Counted from the first letter of the stretch, positions 18,575 through 27,260 are shown. The stretch is 64,000 bases of DNA from Gracilibacillus dipsosauri (GCF_003176895.1 NZ_QGTD01000001.1:1-64000); one strand, 5' to 3'. Notes: generated by a model not told the origin, from the letters alone. Program-made: numbers and translations.

Positions 18575-19474
18575 TTGAAAAGGATGCTGCAAATAGCTGT
18601 TGTCTTAACTAGTTTATGGTTGCTTTTAGGTAGTACTTCTTTTTCGTCGATCCATGCATCTACTGAATTACATAATAAGAAGTCTGAAGCTAAATTAAAT
18701 GTGATGAGCTTTAATCTAAGATATTTAAATGATTCTGATCCTTCCCCACATACATGGGAAGAAAGGCGTTCTACTGTGCGTCAAGTTATTCGCATGGAAC
18801 AAGCGGATATTATCGGCACACAAGAAGCGGTCTATCAACAGGTGAAAGATTTAGCTAGTGATTTGCCAAATTATGCATGGATTGGTCAAGGCCGTGAGGG
18901 TGGCAGTAAAGGGGAATTTATGTCCATATTTTATAATAAAAACCGTTTTACTCCATTAGAATACAACCATTACTGGCTATCAGATACACCAGATATAGTA
19001 GGTTCTACATCATGGGGAAATACAATCCCTAGAATGGTCACTTGGGTGAAATTCCTTGATCACCAATCGAATAAAGCATTCTATTTCATCAATACCCATT
19101 TCGATCACATGTCTGAAGATGCAAGAGAGAATAGTGCTAGACTTATTTCAGAAAAGGTAAAGGAACTTGATTCAGATCTCCCTGTAATCTTAACTGGGGA
19201 TTTTAATGCTGGACCCGAAAGTATACCTCATGACATCTTACAGCAGCAAGGCAAGTTTGTTGATACCTTTATAGCAGCAGAGAAAAGAATAAATGAAGAG
19301 CTTGGTACATTCAATGGTTATGATAACCCTTCTGGTGGAGGCGCAGATAATAGAATTGATTGGATTTTATCTAGAGGAGAAATCACAACAGAATATCATA
19401 AAATTATCAATTTTAGAAAAAATGGACAATACCCTAGCGACCATTACCCAGTATTGTCGAGGGTGACCTTTTAA
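18575..19474 (+). CDS. Secreted endonuclease/exonuclease/phosphatase family protein
   Basis: A secreted metal-dependent phosphodiesterase-fold enzyme of 299 residues. Residues 1-29 are a signal peptide (Lys-Arg, hydrophobic core, cleavage near IHAS). EEP-family motifs are in order: NVMSFNLRY near 42, GTQEA near 81, NTHFDHM near 170, LTGDFNAGP near 209 and DNRIDWIL plus SDHYPVL at the end, giving the Glu, Asp, Asn and His ligands. The start is TTG at 18575, 8 nt after AGGAGG. The family covers sphingomyelinase, DNase and phosphatase-like enzymes; the short form resembles secreted Bacillus proteins of unknown substrate. It is monocistronic with a terminator just after it. Confidence 0.85.
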   Translation: MKRMLQIAVVLTSLWLLLGSTSFSSIHASTELHNKKSEAKLNVMSFNLRYLNDSDPSPHTWEERRSTVRQVIRMEQADIIGTQEAVYQQVKDLASDLPNYAWIGQGREGGSKGEFMSIFYNKNRFTPLEYNHYWLSDTPDIVGSTSWGNTIPRMVTWVKFLDHQSNKAFYFINTHFDHMSEDARENSARLISEKVKELDSDLPVILTGDFNAGPESIPHDILQQQGKFVDTFIAAEKRINEELGTFNGYDNPSGGGADNRIDWILSRGEITTEYHKIINFRKNGQYPSDHYPVLSRVTF

Positions 19475-19481
19475 GAAAGGA

Positions 19482-19511
19482 AAAGAGGCTGTCAGGATAG
19501 ACAGTCTCTTT
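19482..19511. terminator. Shared terminator between the EEP and DinB genes
   Basis: AAAGAGGCTGTC (19482-19493) pairs with GACAGTCTCTTT (19500-19511) with one G-T wobble. It sits between two convergent genes and overlaps the DinB stop codon. Short T-rich tracts flank it on the plus strand. Confidence 0.7.
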
Positions 19512-19999
19512 CATTCTTCATCGGCACTAGAACCATATAAACCTGGTACAGGGACCTCGAGGAGTCGTAAATACAAGGTTAATTGCCCTCTATGATGATA
19601 CCAATGATTGAGGACAAGAGATCGGATGAAAGTATATCGCGGTCCTTTCATTAGGATCTCTCCATTTTGTTTCATCTGCCATTCTGCAAATAACTCCTCT
19701 GTTCCCCATTCAGTTAGCCAACCACTAGTTATCCGACGATTATGCTCAAATGTATCCAAAATTTCTGATACAGAAGATGCCTCAGAAAGTGGCACTGTCG
19801 GAACCTCTCTTATTAATTCACTAAAATATACTGTTAGCTCTCCAGGTAACAAGGCAATATGAAGCCCTAATTGGCCAATCGACATCGATTTTTCATGAGG
19901 TCGAAAGGTTAAACAACCCTCTGGAATACGACTTAATGCTTCTTTTGTTTTCTCTGCTTCATCCTTAAATTCTTCTAATAATAACTCTGATAGATTCAT
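19511..19999 (-). CDS. DinB-family metalloprotein
   Basis: This 162-residue protein is a four-helix DinB/YfiT-like protein. The metal-binding His triad is visible as His near residue 47 (LGLHIALLPGEL) and the pair in LNHWYHHRGQLTLYLR near 130-145. Bacillus DinB proteins are 150-170 residues; many act as thiol-dependent S-transferases, though the substrate here is unknown. The ATG at 19999 lies 8 nt after AAAGGAG, and the longer open frame to 20044 precedes that site. It stands alone, facing the EEP gene. Confidence 0.85.
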   Translation of the reverse strand: MNLSELLLEEFKDEAEKTKEALSRIPEGCLTFRPHEKSMSIGQLGLHIALLPGELTVYFSELIREVPTVPLSEASSVSEILDTFEHNRRITSGWLTEWGTEELFAEWQMKQNGEILMKGPRYTFIRSLVLNHWYHHRGQLTLYLRLLEVPVPGLYGSSADEE

Positions 20000-20389
20000 G
20001 CTATATACTCCTTTCCCATTTGCCAGAATTGTTATGTTAATCATAGCAGAATAACAAGCACGACATTACTTCTAAATTGCTCTAATTCAACCACTCTGTT
20101 TCACAGGAAAGATTCTCCTATTATATTACAATTGTCATATGGCTGTTATGCTATAGAAAAGATATGTAAATATAAATGCTCCTAAAAAAATTGTCAATAC
20201 CAAATCACAAGAAAATAATGCTAGTTTATTAGAAATTATCCAATTTTGTGGAAATGAATCTCTTATTCTTAAAAGGTTTAATATAATATAACCCTCAAAA
20301 AATTAATATTGGAAGTATTATCCTCAATTATTACAAAAAACACATGCTATGATGATAGAGAAATAAATAACAGAAGGAGTGTTTTTTTC
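20000..20389. other. 390-bp intergenic region upstream of the CAP gene
   Basis: This AT-rich stretch separates the divergent DinB and CAP genes. The frame of the CAP protein is open back to 20309 but has no credible start or ribosome binding site there. TTGTCA (20193-ish) with a downstream AATAAT at about 17 bp is a possible plus-strand promoter. I see no RNA gene or repeat. Confidence 0.4.
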
Positions 20390-21205
20390 ATGTTAAAGAA
20401 AGTTGGAATTGGAATAGCATTAGCTGGTACAGTGCTATTTGGTAGTGCATTCTCACAACAAGACGTAGAAGCAGAGCAACAAGCCCATATTCAAAGTAAA
20501 ATTAACTATAATATAGATTGGACAAAAATTCAGAATGGAGATATTCAAAGTTTAATAGACAAGCTTTGCAACAACCTCTCTAACGGTGAAGAGCAGTCCA
20601 ATAAACAAGAGCAAGAAGATAAGGCAAAAGAACAAGAGCAACAAACAGAACAAAATACTGAGCAAGAAAAGCAACAACCAGTTGCTAAAGAAGAACCAAA
20701 GAATGAGCAAAAAGAAGAGCCAAAAGAAGAACCAGCAACTGAACAAAAAGCACCTGAACAAACAAATAATAATACAGAGCAAGCTAAAGAACCATCTAAT
20801 ACTCAGGAACAAAATGATACAGAACAGCTTAGTCAATTTGAACAACAAGTGGTAGCATTGACAAACGAAGAACGTCAAAAGCAAGGTTTATCTGCTCTAG
20901 AAATTGATACAGAACTAAGTAAAGTCGCTCGTGAAAAATCTAATGATATGGCAACAAACGGCTATTTCAGCCACAACAGTCCAACATATGGTTCTCCATT
21001 CGATATGATGAAACAATTCGGTATTAGCTATAAAACAGCTGGAGAAAATATTGCCAAAGGACAGCAAACACCAGAAGAGGTAGTGAATGCTTGGATGAAC
21101 AGTGAAGGACACCGAGCAAACATTTTAAATCCTGACTTCACTCATATTGGTGTTGGCTATGTAGAACAAGGAAATGTTTGGACACAACAATTTATTGGTA
21201 AATAA
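20390..21205 (+). CDS. Secreted CAP/SCP-domain protein (YkwD-like)
   Basis: A 271-residue exported protein. Residues 1-28 form a signal peptide. A Gln/Glu/Lys-rich, low-complexity linker spans about 60-150. The C-terminal ~120 residues are a CAP (SCP/PR1) domain with ALTNEERQKQGLSAL, NGYFSHNSP, TAGENIAKGQQTPEEVV and SEGHRANILNPDFTHIGVG, retaining the cavity His and Glu residues. B. subtilis YkwD has a similar layout. GAAGGAG lies 10 nt before the ATG. Its role in the cell wall or germination is not defined for the family. The biased linker gives long open frames on other strands that are not genes. Confidence 0.9.
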   Translation: MLKKVGIGIALAGTVLFGSAFSQQDVEAEQQAHIQSKINYNIDWTKIQNGDIQSLIDKLCNNLSNGEEQSNKQEQEDKAKEQEQQTEQNTEQEKQQPVAKEEPKNEQKEEPKEEPATEQKAPEQTNNNTEQAKEPSNTQEQNDTEQLSQFEQQVVALTNEERQKQGLSALEIDTELSKVAREKSNDMATNGYFSHNSPTYGSPFDMMKQFGISYKTAGENIAKGQQTPEEVVNAWMNSEGHRANILNPDFTHIGVGYVEQGNVWTQQFIGK

Positions 21206-21213
21206 GTAAAAGG

Positions 21214-21249
21214 AAGATCATAGGTGCCAATGCCTATGATCTTTTTTTA
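21214..21249 (+). terminator. Terminator of the CAP gene
   Basis: AAGATCATAGG (21214-21224) and CCTATGATCTT (21233-21243) form a perfect 11-bp stem followed by a run of T residues, 9 bp after the stop codon. Confidence 0.92.
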
Positions 21250-21323
21250 TACGTTAGAAAAAGGATAAAATTTCTACACTGGAGAAGTTCCGATGTAGCT
21301 GGAATTTCAAGGTACCGAGTCTA

Positions 21324-21370
21324 AGGAAAACTAGACATTCGCCAAAGAATGAGCGAATGCGAGTTTTCCT
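21324..21370. repeat. Two-part hairpin upstream of the copper-protein gene
   Basis: AGGAAAACT (21324-21332) pairs with AGTTTTCCT (21362-21370), and inside it CATTCGC (21336-21342) pairs with GCGAATG (21353-21359). The element lies about 90 bp upstream of the gene start, before a TATAAT (21424-21429). It has no T run, so it is not a terminator on either strand; it may be a regulator site or a decayed mini-repeat. Confidence 0.5.
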
Positions 21371-21458
21371 AATCCCTCCCCTTACATATTTGTATGTTTA
21401 TTTATTGCATGAAGCGGAAAAGTATAATATAGAACAAATTTTAAATGGAGGTTTTAGG

Positions 21459-21788
21459 ATGAGTCACCAACAATACCAAGAACTACTTGAAACATTGCAC
21501 GAATGTATGACAGCATGTAATCACTGCTTTGATGCTTGTTTGCAGGAAGAGGATGTAAAAATGATGAGCGAATGTATTCGATTAGATCGAGAATGTGCAG
21601 AAATATGTAGTTATTTAGAGTCAGCTATTTCACGAAATTCACCTTTTATTTCCGAGTTAGCTTCGGTTTGTGCCACAATATGTGCAACATGTGGAGATGA
21701 ATGTCAAAAGCATCAGCATGAGCATTGTCAAAAATGTGCAGAAGCATGTTTTCGTTGTGCAAAAGCATGTCAAGAGATTGCATTTTAA
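21459..21788 (+). CDS. Csp-like four-helix copper-binding protein
   Basis: This 109-residue protein carries 15 or more Cys residues in the helical spacing typical of DUF326/Csp copper storage proteins: CMTACNHCFDAC at the start, ECIRLDRECAEICSYL in the middle and CATICATCGDEC, then HCQKCAEACFRCAKACQE at the end. Such proteins bind many Cu(I) ions inside a four-helix bundle in the cytosol. No signal peptide is present. The ATG at 21459 lies 7 nt after GGAGG; the longer open frame to 21357 has no such site. It is followed 25 nt later by a YdaT-like gene. Confidence 0.9.
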   Translation: MSHQQYQELLETLHECMTACNHCFDACLQEEDVKMMSECIRLDRECAEICSYLESAISRNSPFISELASVCATICATCGDECQKHQHEHCQKCAEACFRCAKACQEIAF

Positions 21789-21813
21789 TTCGTTTGAAGG
21801 GGAGAGGATATAA

Positions 21814-22266
21814 ATGCCTTGGGATACACAGGATTATCCAAGCTCATTGAAAAACTTAGATACAGCTGTAAAGAAAAAAGCAATTGATATCGCAAATTCC
21901 ATGATAGACGAGGGTTATGATGAAGGACAAGCCATTCCAATAGCAACAGAGCAGGCCAAAAAATGGTACGATAATGCTTCAGAGCATGAACGAAATCAGG
22001 TTATGCAGATGAGTGACGAGGATCTACGAAAAAGAGATGAAAATTCGCAAGATAGTCGTCCGGAGCTCTTAGAAAAAGGAGAACATGTCATTCCACATGA
22101 GAATGGCTGGGCAGTTAAAACGCAAGATGCGAAGCAGGCTTCTAATGTATACCAAAGGAAGAACGAAGCAGTAAAACGGGCACAGGAGATTGCAGAAAAT
22201 AAGCAAACAACGGTTATTATCCATAAAAAAGACGGATCAATTCAAGAAGGAATAAACAAATCCTAG
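21814..22266 (+). CDS. ydaT: YdaT-like DUF2188 general stress protein
   Basis: A 150-residue soluble protein closely resembling B. subtilis YdaT (about 150 residues). The N-terminal part (MPWDTQDYPSSLKNL and AIDIANSMIDEGYDEG) is ChaB-like. The C-terminal ~60 residues are a DUF2188 domain (HENGWAVKTQDAKQASNV, EAVKRAQEIAENKQTTVIIH, KDGSIQE). GGGGAGAGGA precedes the ATG. In B. subtilis the gene belongs to the general stress regulon; no clear sigma-B promoter was found here, and the short gap to the copper-protein gene suggests cotranscription. Molecular function is unknown. Confidence 0.85.
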   Translation: MPWDTQDYPSSLKNLDTAVKKKAIDIANSMIDEGYDEGQAIPIATEQAKKWYDNASEHERNQVMQMSDEDLRKRDENSQDSRPELLEKGEHVIPHENGWAVKTQDAKQASNVYQRKNEAVKRAQEIAENKQTTVIIHKKDGSIQEGINKS

Positions 22267-22373
22267 CTTTACTTCCATCAAAGGGACAGTGTTTGTTAGC
22301 GAAACTTATCAAGATGCTTAGTGTCCGTTTCAAGATTTCAACGAATAATTAAGGATGAACACTGTGATTGAAT

Positions 22374-22412
22374 AGCTGGTGAACCATTCAGTTCATCAGC
22401 TTCTTTATTATT
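22374..22412 (+). terminator. Terminator after the Csp/YdaT unit
   Basis: AGCTGGTGAAC (22374-22384) pairs with GTTCATCAGCT (22391-22401) with one G-T wobble and a 6-nt loop, followed by a T-rich tract. It lies about 110 bp after the YdaT stop; the intervening sequence shows no gene. Confidence 0.7.
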
Positions 22413-22456
22413 CACAATATTGTCATTGGTGAATGGTCAGATTCTCGATTAGAATG

Positions 22457-22473
22457 ATAGTAATGATTACTAT
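22457..22473. promoter_or_regulatory. Fur-box-like inverted repeat upstream of the PepSY gene
   Basis: ATAGTAATGATTACTAT has 7-bp arms around a 3-bp centre. Aligned to the Fur 7-1-7 consensus TGATAATNATTATCA it matches 10 of 14 defined positions. It lies 22 bp before the ATG. PerR, MntR or Zur sites have related symmetry and cannot be excluded. Confidence 0.5.
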
Positions 22474-22494
22474 TTAGAATTGAGGACATGATAA

Positions 22495-23847
22495 ATGGAT
22501 AATAAAAGTAAACAAAAGTCATCCGCCAACATTTACCAAATCGTTTGGCGTTGGCACTTTTACGCAGGAATTATTTTTGCACCATTTCTTCTTATACTTG
22601 CGATTACAGGAGCGATTTATTTATTTAAACCCCAAATAGAAGGCGTACTCTATGAAGATTATTACAATGTGATCGAACAAGGAGAAAAACTTGCGCCATC
22701 AGAACATATAGAATCAGTATTGGATCAATTTCCTGAGGCACAAATCACCAGTTATCGACCAGGTGAAGAGCGTACACGTTCTGCTGAAGTCAAGATCAGT
22801 CTGAACGGGGAATCGTATACTATTTTTGTGAATCCCTATACTGCAGACATCATTGGAAAGTTAAATGAAAAGGACCGTTTCATAGATAGAGTAGAAGAAT
22901 TCCATGGTGAATTAATGATTGGTACCGTCGGTGATCGGATTGTAGAATTGGCTGCTTGCTGGACCTTGCTATTAGTTATCACTGGATTGTATATCTGGTT
23001 CCCAAAAACAAAAAAGTCCCCTTTTGGTGTGATTTTTCCTAGATTTAAAAAAAATAAACGAATTCTCTTTAGGGATCTCCATGCAGTCTCAGGGGCTTGG
23101 TTGTCATTAGCCATTATTTTTCTTGTCATCACTGGTTTATTATGGTCTGGTTTCTGGGGTACAAAGGTTCAAAATCTTACGACAAATGCTGGTATTGGCT
23201 ATCCACCATCCATTTGGGTAGGAAGTGCTCCAGAATCAACTATTCAAACAAAAGATATTGCAGATGTCCCATGGTCTGCCCAAACAATGCCCGTTCCTTC
23301 TTCCGATCAATATGGAGGGTTTGTCCCGATAAGTATTGATGATGTTGTACGTATTACTAATGATGAAAATATATATCCAACCTATGAGGTTATCTATCCT
23401 AGCAGTCCCGAAGGTGTCTTTACGATCTCTGTATTTCCTCCAAAGGCAAAGGATGAAGCAACCCTTCACATTGATCAGTATACTGGTGCCATACTAGCTG
23501 ATTATCGCTATGAGAACTACAAGCCATTAGGTAAATTAATGGCTTGGGGTATTACGGTTCATAAAGGACTGGAATATGGTGTAATGAATCAGATTATTGG
23601 CCTAATTGTTTGTATGGGGATCGTCCTTCTAGTCATTAGTGGCCTTATTATGTGGTGGAAAAGAAAACCGAACAATAGGCTTGGAGCACCAACTGGACCA
23701 AGTATCATTACAAAAAAAAGAGTGACCATCCTACTTCTTCTGTTTAGTTTTGTTTTTCCCTTAGTAGGTCTTTCAGTCATTTTTGTTTTTGTACTAGATT
23801 GGCTGATTCTAAGAAGAATACCAAGACTAAAACAATTCTTTTATTAA
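22495..23847 (+). CDS. PepSY-associated membrane protein
   Basis: A 450-residue membrane protein with four or more helices and PepSY domains facing outward. Helix 1 lies near 18-40 (FYAGIIFAPFLLILAITGAIYLF), a helix pair near 145-215, and further helices near 365-390 and 410-435. Each N-terminal helix region contains conserved His (WRWHFYAG, VHKG, RDLHAVSG), as in PepSY_TM proteins that are often linked with siderophore or heme reduction and metal handling. GAGG precedes the ATG by 9 nt. The Fur-like site upstream and the lipoprotein gene 13 nt downstream suggest a metal-responsive two-gene operon. Confidence 0.85.
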   Translation: MDNKSKQKSSANIYQIVWRWHFYAGIIFAPFLLILAITGAIYLFKPQIEGVLYEDYYNVIEQGEKLAPSEHIESVLDQFPEAQITSYRPGEERTRSAEVKISLNGESYTIFVNPYTADIIGKLNEKDRFIDRVEEFHGELMIGTVGDRIVELAACWTLLLVITGLYIWFPKTKKSPFGVIFPRFKKNKRILFRDLHAVSGAWLSLAIIFLVITGLLWSGFWGTKVQNLTTNAGIGYPPSIWVGSAPESTIQTKDIADVPWSAQTMPVPSSDQYGGFVPISIDDVVRITNDENIYPTYEVIYPSSPEGVFTISVFPPKAKDEATLHIDQYTGAILADYRYENYKPLGKLMAWGITVHKGLEYGVMNQIIGLIVCMGIVLLVISGLIMWWKRKPNNRLGAPTGPSIITKKRVTILLLLFSFVFPLVGLSVIFVFVLDWLILRRIPRLKQFFY

Positions 23848-23860
23848 GGCTGGTGTAAAA

Positions 23861-24331
23861 ATGAAAAAGTATGCTATTTTATGTTGCTGTATACTCTTAG
23901 CAGCATGCTCTGCTAACCTTGTAAAAGAAGGTTCTGCAGAGCTTTATCATACCGAATATCCGCTCGAGTTGGAACTAGATTTACCAACAAAGATAGCACC
24001 TAAGCAAGTTTTTTCTGTTCGTGTTTTATTAATAAGAAATGAAGTGCCAATTAATGAGTTAGAAGGGGTCCAACTTAAGGTTTGGAAGAATGAACAACCA
24101 AATCGAATACTTGAGTCCAACCTAGCCTATGAAAAAGAAGGTTGGTATCAAACCGATCTGACGCTAACCGAAGATGGAATTTACTTCTTACAAGTTCTAG
24201 CGAGCACTGATCAGTCTTCTATTTTACCAACCAAACGCTTTATTGTTGGTGAATTATCGGATGAGGAATTAAATCAACTCAAACAATTAGAGGAAAAGCC
24301 AGATCAAGAATCACATCACGAGCATCATTAG
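23861..24331 (+). CDS. FixH/YtkA-like lipoprotein
   Basis: This 156-residue lipoprotein has a signal with lipobox LAAC (Cys16). The mature part has the beta-sandwich pattern of YtkA/FixH domains (LPTKIAPKQVFSVRVLL, GVQLKVWK, EKEGWYQTDLTLTEDGIYFLQV). It ends in an acidic tail closing with His-His-Glu-His-His, a likely metal-binding tag. It follows the PepSY gene by 13 nt with a weak ribosome binding site, so it is cotranscribed. YtkA-type proteins have been tied to copper delivery to oxidases; with the Csp-like protein close by, copper is a reasonable ligand, though the upstream site looks Fur-like. Confidence 0.78.
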   Translation: MKKYAILCCCILLAACSANLVKEGSAELYHTEYPLELELDLPTKIAPKQVFSVRVLLIRNEVPINELEGVQLKVWKNEQPNRILESNLAYEKEGWYQTDLTLTEDGIYFLQVLASTDQSSILPTKRFIVGELSDEELNQLKQLEEKPDQESHHEHH

Positions 24332-24361
24332 GCTATTCCTATAAAAACATCGTGCAAAAAT

Positions 24362-24394
24362 AAAGCACAAAACCATAACCTGGCTTTGTGCTTT
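24362..24394. terminator. Bidirectional terminator
   Basis: AAAGCACAAA (24362-24371) pairs with TTTGTGCTTT (24385-24394), extended inward by ACC/GG pairs. Both flanks are T-rich in the relevant direction. It serves the lipoprotein gene on the plus strand and the catalase gene on the minus strand. Confidence 0.85.
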
Positions 24395-24409
24395 TACTGT
24401 AATTTTTAT

Positions 24410-25291
24410 TTAATTTCTATTTTCATTCTGTTCCTCGTAGGCCGCAGATTCTACTTGTGGAGGTGCTGGCTTACTTGGATCTGGGCTATTATGAATATAC
24501 GCTGGTGCTTGGGATAACTGAGGGACTTGTCCCATTGCTTTAGGATCGGATACATATTCAAAATTACCTTGTTTATCCATTGTCTCACCACTTGCCCATC
24601 TCCCCTGTGCACTTTCCTCTCCATTCGAGAAATTCATAAACGAATAAGACACTTCTTGCTTTTCTAAATTTTGTGGAAATGTACTTGGAACAATCGCTTT
24701 CTGATTCTGCTCCAACTCTTCAATTGCTGCCATCCATTGATTCTGGTGCATGGTATCTCTTGCAATTAAGAAAGATAACATATCCCGAACGCCTGGATCA
24801 GTAGTGGATTCATAAAGTCTTACAACTTGAAGACGTCCTTGAGATTCGGCATTTAAATTCGCTCTAAAATCAGCCAATAAATTCCCACTGGCAATCGTAT
24901 ACCTAGAGTTCCACGGGTAGCCTGTACTGTCAGTTGGAGTAGCACCTAGACCTGAAACAATCACATGTTGCGGATTCATTCCGCCAAGAACTGCCTCCAC
25001 AGCAGGGTTTTTTGCTGCCTCTTCTTGATCCCTAGCTGGAGCTCCATCTAATAATTGAGCTATCATCGTAGAAATCATTTCAACATGGGCAATTTCTTCT
25101 GTTCCAATATCCAATATCATATCCTTATATTTTTGCTCTGCCCGACAGTTCCATCCTTGGAATAAATACTGCATCATTACCGTTATCTCACCAAATTGTC
25201 CACCTAGAATTTCCTGAAGCTTTTTAGCGTAAACGGGGTCTGGTTTGCTTGGTTTGGCATTATACTGAAGCTCTTTCACATGAAAAAACAT
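24410..25291 (-). CDS. Manganese catalase
   Basis: A 293-residue dimanganese catalase that disproportionates hydrogen peroxide. The first helix pair supplies Glu35 (GGQFGEITVMM) and Glu66-His69 (GTEEIAHVE); the second supplies Glu near 149 (LNAESQGRLQ) and His near 182 (ARDTMHQNQW). The length matches full-size YdbD-type enzymes rather than the short spore-coat CotJC. GGAGG precedes the ATG by 9 nt. It is monocistronic. The C-terminal tail from about 245 is Pro-rich and disordered-looking. Confidence 0.92.
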   Translation of the reverse strand: MFFHVKELQYNAKPSKPDPVYAKKLQEILGGQFGEITVMMQYLFQGWNCRAEQKYKDMILDIGTEEIAHVEMISTMIAQLLDGAPARDQEEAAKNPAVEAVLGGMNPQHVIVSGLGATPTDSTGYPWNSRYTIASGNLLADFRANLNAESQGRLQVVRLYESTTDPGVRDMLSFLIARDTMHQNQWMAAIEELEQNQKAIVPSTFPQNLEKQEVSYSFMNFSNGEESAQGRWASGETMDKQGNFEYVSDPKAMGQVPQLSQAPAYIHNSPDPSKPAPPQVESAAYEEQNENRN

Positions 25292-25423
25292 GAACTGATT
25301 CCTCCATTTTCAGATAAATAGATACATATTCCATTACGTATTTGACGACAAAGATAGTTTCCCATTCGATCATCATTTTATGTAAAATTCTTTAAATCTT
25401 TATCATTTAATAGTCCTTAACAA

Positions 25424-25472
25424 CACAAAAAAAGAATAGACATTAACATAGAATACGTTAATATCTACTCTT
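25424..25472 (-). terminator. Terminator after the YcdB-domain gene
   Basis: Arms 25432-25447 and 25457-25472 pair over 14 of 16 positions; the minus strand continues with seven T residues. It lies 27 bp past the stop. Confidence 0.85.
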
Positions 25473-25498
25473 CCTCTTAATAATGTTGGTTTTTCGCT

Positions 25499-26767
25499 CT
25501 ATTTTGTAAAGGCATCTAATAATATCACTTCTCCTGACTCCGCATCCACACAATAATGGCAGTCAAGCTTACCACAAAGTACATATTTCTGTTTAGCATA
25601 ATCATATACATAGTATGGCTTTATGAGAAGATGTTGCTCTAGATTCTCAAATGCCTCTTCTTTTCCTACCATTACTTTATCCTCTGATTCAAAATTCTGA
25701 AACATTTCTAGAAAGGAACTTGTATCGATATAATTAAGCACCTCAAAGGTTTTCGGATCAAGCATCACTACAAGCTTTTCATTAAAGATTAGTTTGTTTT
25801 GCTCATTTAACTTTAACACGGCATGAACCATTTCCATATCTCGATATAGATGGTCTAGCACCCATTTTCCAGAATCATTTGGATATACCTTACGCATAAA
25901 ATTTTTTACGGTTTCAAAGCACTTCTCCTGCTCCTCTTTCGTTATAGAGAGCATATCAGGACTTGGTTCATTAGCATAAGCTGTATCTGCAGAAATTTCC
26001 CTATTCACATCAATCTTTTTTCGTACTATATCGTTGTCAAGTCCACTCTTCCATGTTAATAAATGCTTTATTTTTGTACGCAACGCTTCCGGAATACCGA
26101 TATCGAAATTTAAGGTTTGTTGTTCCTTATTTGTTACGAAAACCTCTTCCATCGCATAGGCTTGTTTCCATTTTTCTTCTTCCATTACTGGGAATTTAAT
26201 GATATCAATCTGCTTATAGGCAAGCTCTATTACCGATTCCTGTGTTAACGTAAATGATTCTACTTCGACTAAATGCTCAGAAGGAAATTCCCCATGAACG
26301 GCAAAAAGAAGCAGCCTGCCCTCCTGATCTAGTTTTACCTCAATTTGTCCTGATGGGGAAATAGCTATTCCATCTATGCTTGAAACAAATAACCAGCGAT
26401 TTGCTTCTTCTTTTGCTAAATGAAATAAATTCGATGAGATATTCGTCTCTTGTTCTATCCATTCCACAATCGCATTCGTATCTGGTGCTTCAACGCGGAG
26501 ATCGGTAAATGTTTTTTCTCCAACAAAAATAATACTTTGTATTTGCTTAGAGTGTAGATCGATTTCTACAACGGCTGTTCCTTCTGGGTTAAGATCTTCA
26601 TCCTCGTAATCGGGCTTATGCAACGGAAACCATTCCATACACAATGTATAAACCGTCTCTTGGTAAGTATTTACTTTACGCTGAATACTAGAAGTTTTTA
26701 AAAAATAGGAATCTAGCTTTAGTTTCTCTTTTGTCCAATCGACTAAATCTTGTAATCTTTTATCCAT
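25499..26767 (-). CDS. YcdB/YcdC-domain protein of unknown function
   Basis: This 422-residue soluble protein has no signal peptide or membrane helix. It appears to contain YcdB/YcdC (formerly DUF4901) repeats related to PepSY folds: alternating strand and helix units with KLVVMLDPKTFEVLNYID near 335 and a close KYVLCGKLDCHYCVDAESGEV near 400. Two Cys in CGKLDCHYC could bind metal or form a disulfide, which is unusual for a cytosolic protein. GGGAG lies 10 nt before the ATG. It follows spo0M and a small lipoprotein on the same strand, 27 nt after the latter. I cannot assign a function. Confidence 0.65.
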   Translation of the reverse strand: MDKRLQDLVDWTKEKLKLDSYFLKTSSIQRKVNTYQETVYTLCMEWFPLHKPDYEDEDLNPEGTAVVEIDLHSKQIQSIIFVGEKTFTDLRVEAPDTNAIVEWIEQETNISSNLFHLAKEEANRWLFVSSIDGIAISPSGQIEVKLDQEGRLLLFAVHGEFPSEHLVEVESFTLTQESVIELAYKQIDIIKFPVMEEEKWKQAYAMEEVFVTNKEQQTLNFDIGIPEALRTKIKHLLTWKSGLDNDIVRKKIDVNREISADTAYANEPSPDMLSITKEEQEKCFETVKNFMRKVYPNDSGKWVLDHLYRDMEMVHAVLKLNEQNKLIFNEKLVVMLDPKTFEVLNYIDTSSFLEMFQNFESEDKVMVGKEEAFENLEQHLLIKPYYVYDYAKQKYVLCGKLDCHYCVDAESGEVILLDAFTK

Positions 26768-26794
26768 GTATACTTCACTCCCGCTGTCTCTTCC

Positions 26795-27235
26795 TTATTT
26801 AAAATCTTGTAGATAGCTTGCAACATTTTCAGGGATAGAAAAACTTAGCTTGTTATCCTTCATCACTAGATCTACAAATGGAACATTTTCATAGGTAATA
26901 ATCTTCGCTACCTCTTGAAGTCGTTTTTCCTCATTCGTTGACTCACCTAATCGGATCGTTTGTTGTTTGTTCATTAAAAAGGTACTCCCTGCTATAGCCT
27001 CTGAAGGGACCTGTGCTAACTCCCACTTATCTAGCTTCAAAGAGGATACAAAATCAGCTATTTTCTGATTGTCTGCAATAGTTGTCTGTAATTCCCCGTT
27101 TGTGGACGATAGCACCTCTATTTGTTGTGCTTGATCGAAGCTACTACCCAAATTAGTATCATTTTTATCACTACAACCAATTAAAAAAGCGGTGATTGTC
27201 GATATGCATAGTACAGGAAATAAGAATTTCTTCAT
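26795..27235 (-). CDS. Small lipoprotein of unknown function
   Basis: A 146-residue lipoprotein. The signal ends in the lipobox FLIGC with the lipidated Cys at about residue 22. The mature part has a short Ser/Asn linker and then a compact alpha/beta domain without a motif I recognise. The ATG at 27235 lies 5 nt after GGAGG; the open frame upstream to 27298 overlaps the spo0M stop and is rejected. It lies between spo0M and the YcdB-domain gene. A role at the outer face of the membrane is implied by the signal only. Confidence 0.75.
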   Translation of the reverse strand: MKKFLFPVLCISTITAFLIGCSDKNDTNLGSSFDQAQQIEVLSSTNGELQTTIADNQKIADFVSSLKLDKWELAQVPSEAIAGSTFLMNKQQTIRLGESTNEEKRLQEVAKIITYENVPFVDLVMKDNKLSFSIPENVASYLQDFK

Positions 27236-27260
27236 ATTAACCTCCAGCGTAATCTTTAAA

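Noticed and set aside
20552-20884. Long open frames on other frames of the CAP gene
   Set aside because: They arise from the Gln/Glu/Lys-rich codons of the linker; composition is extreme and there are no start signals.
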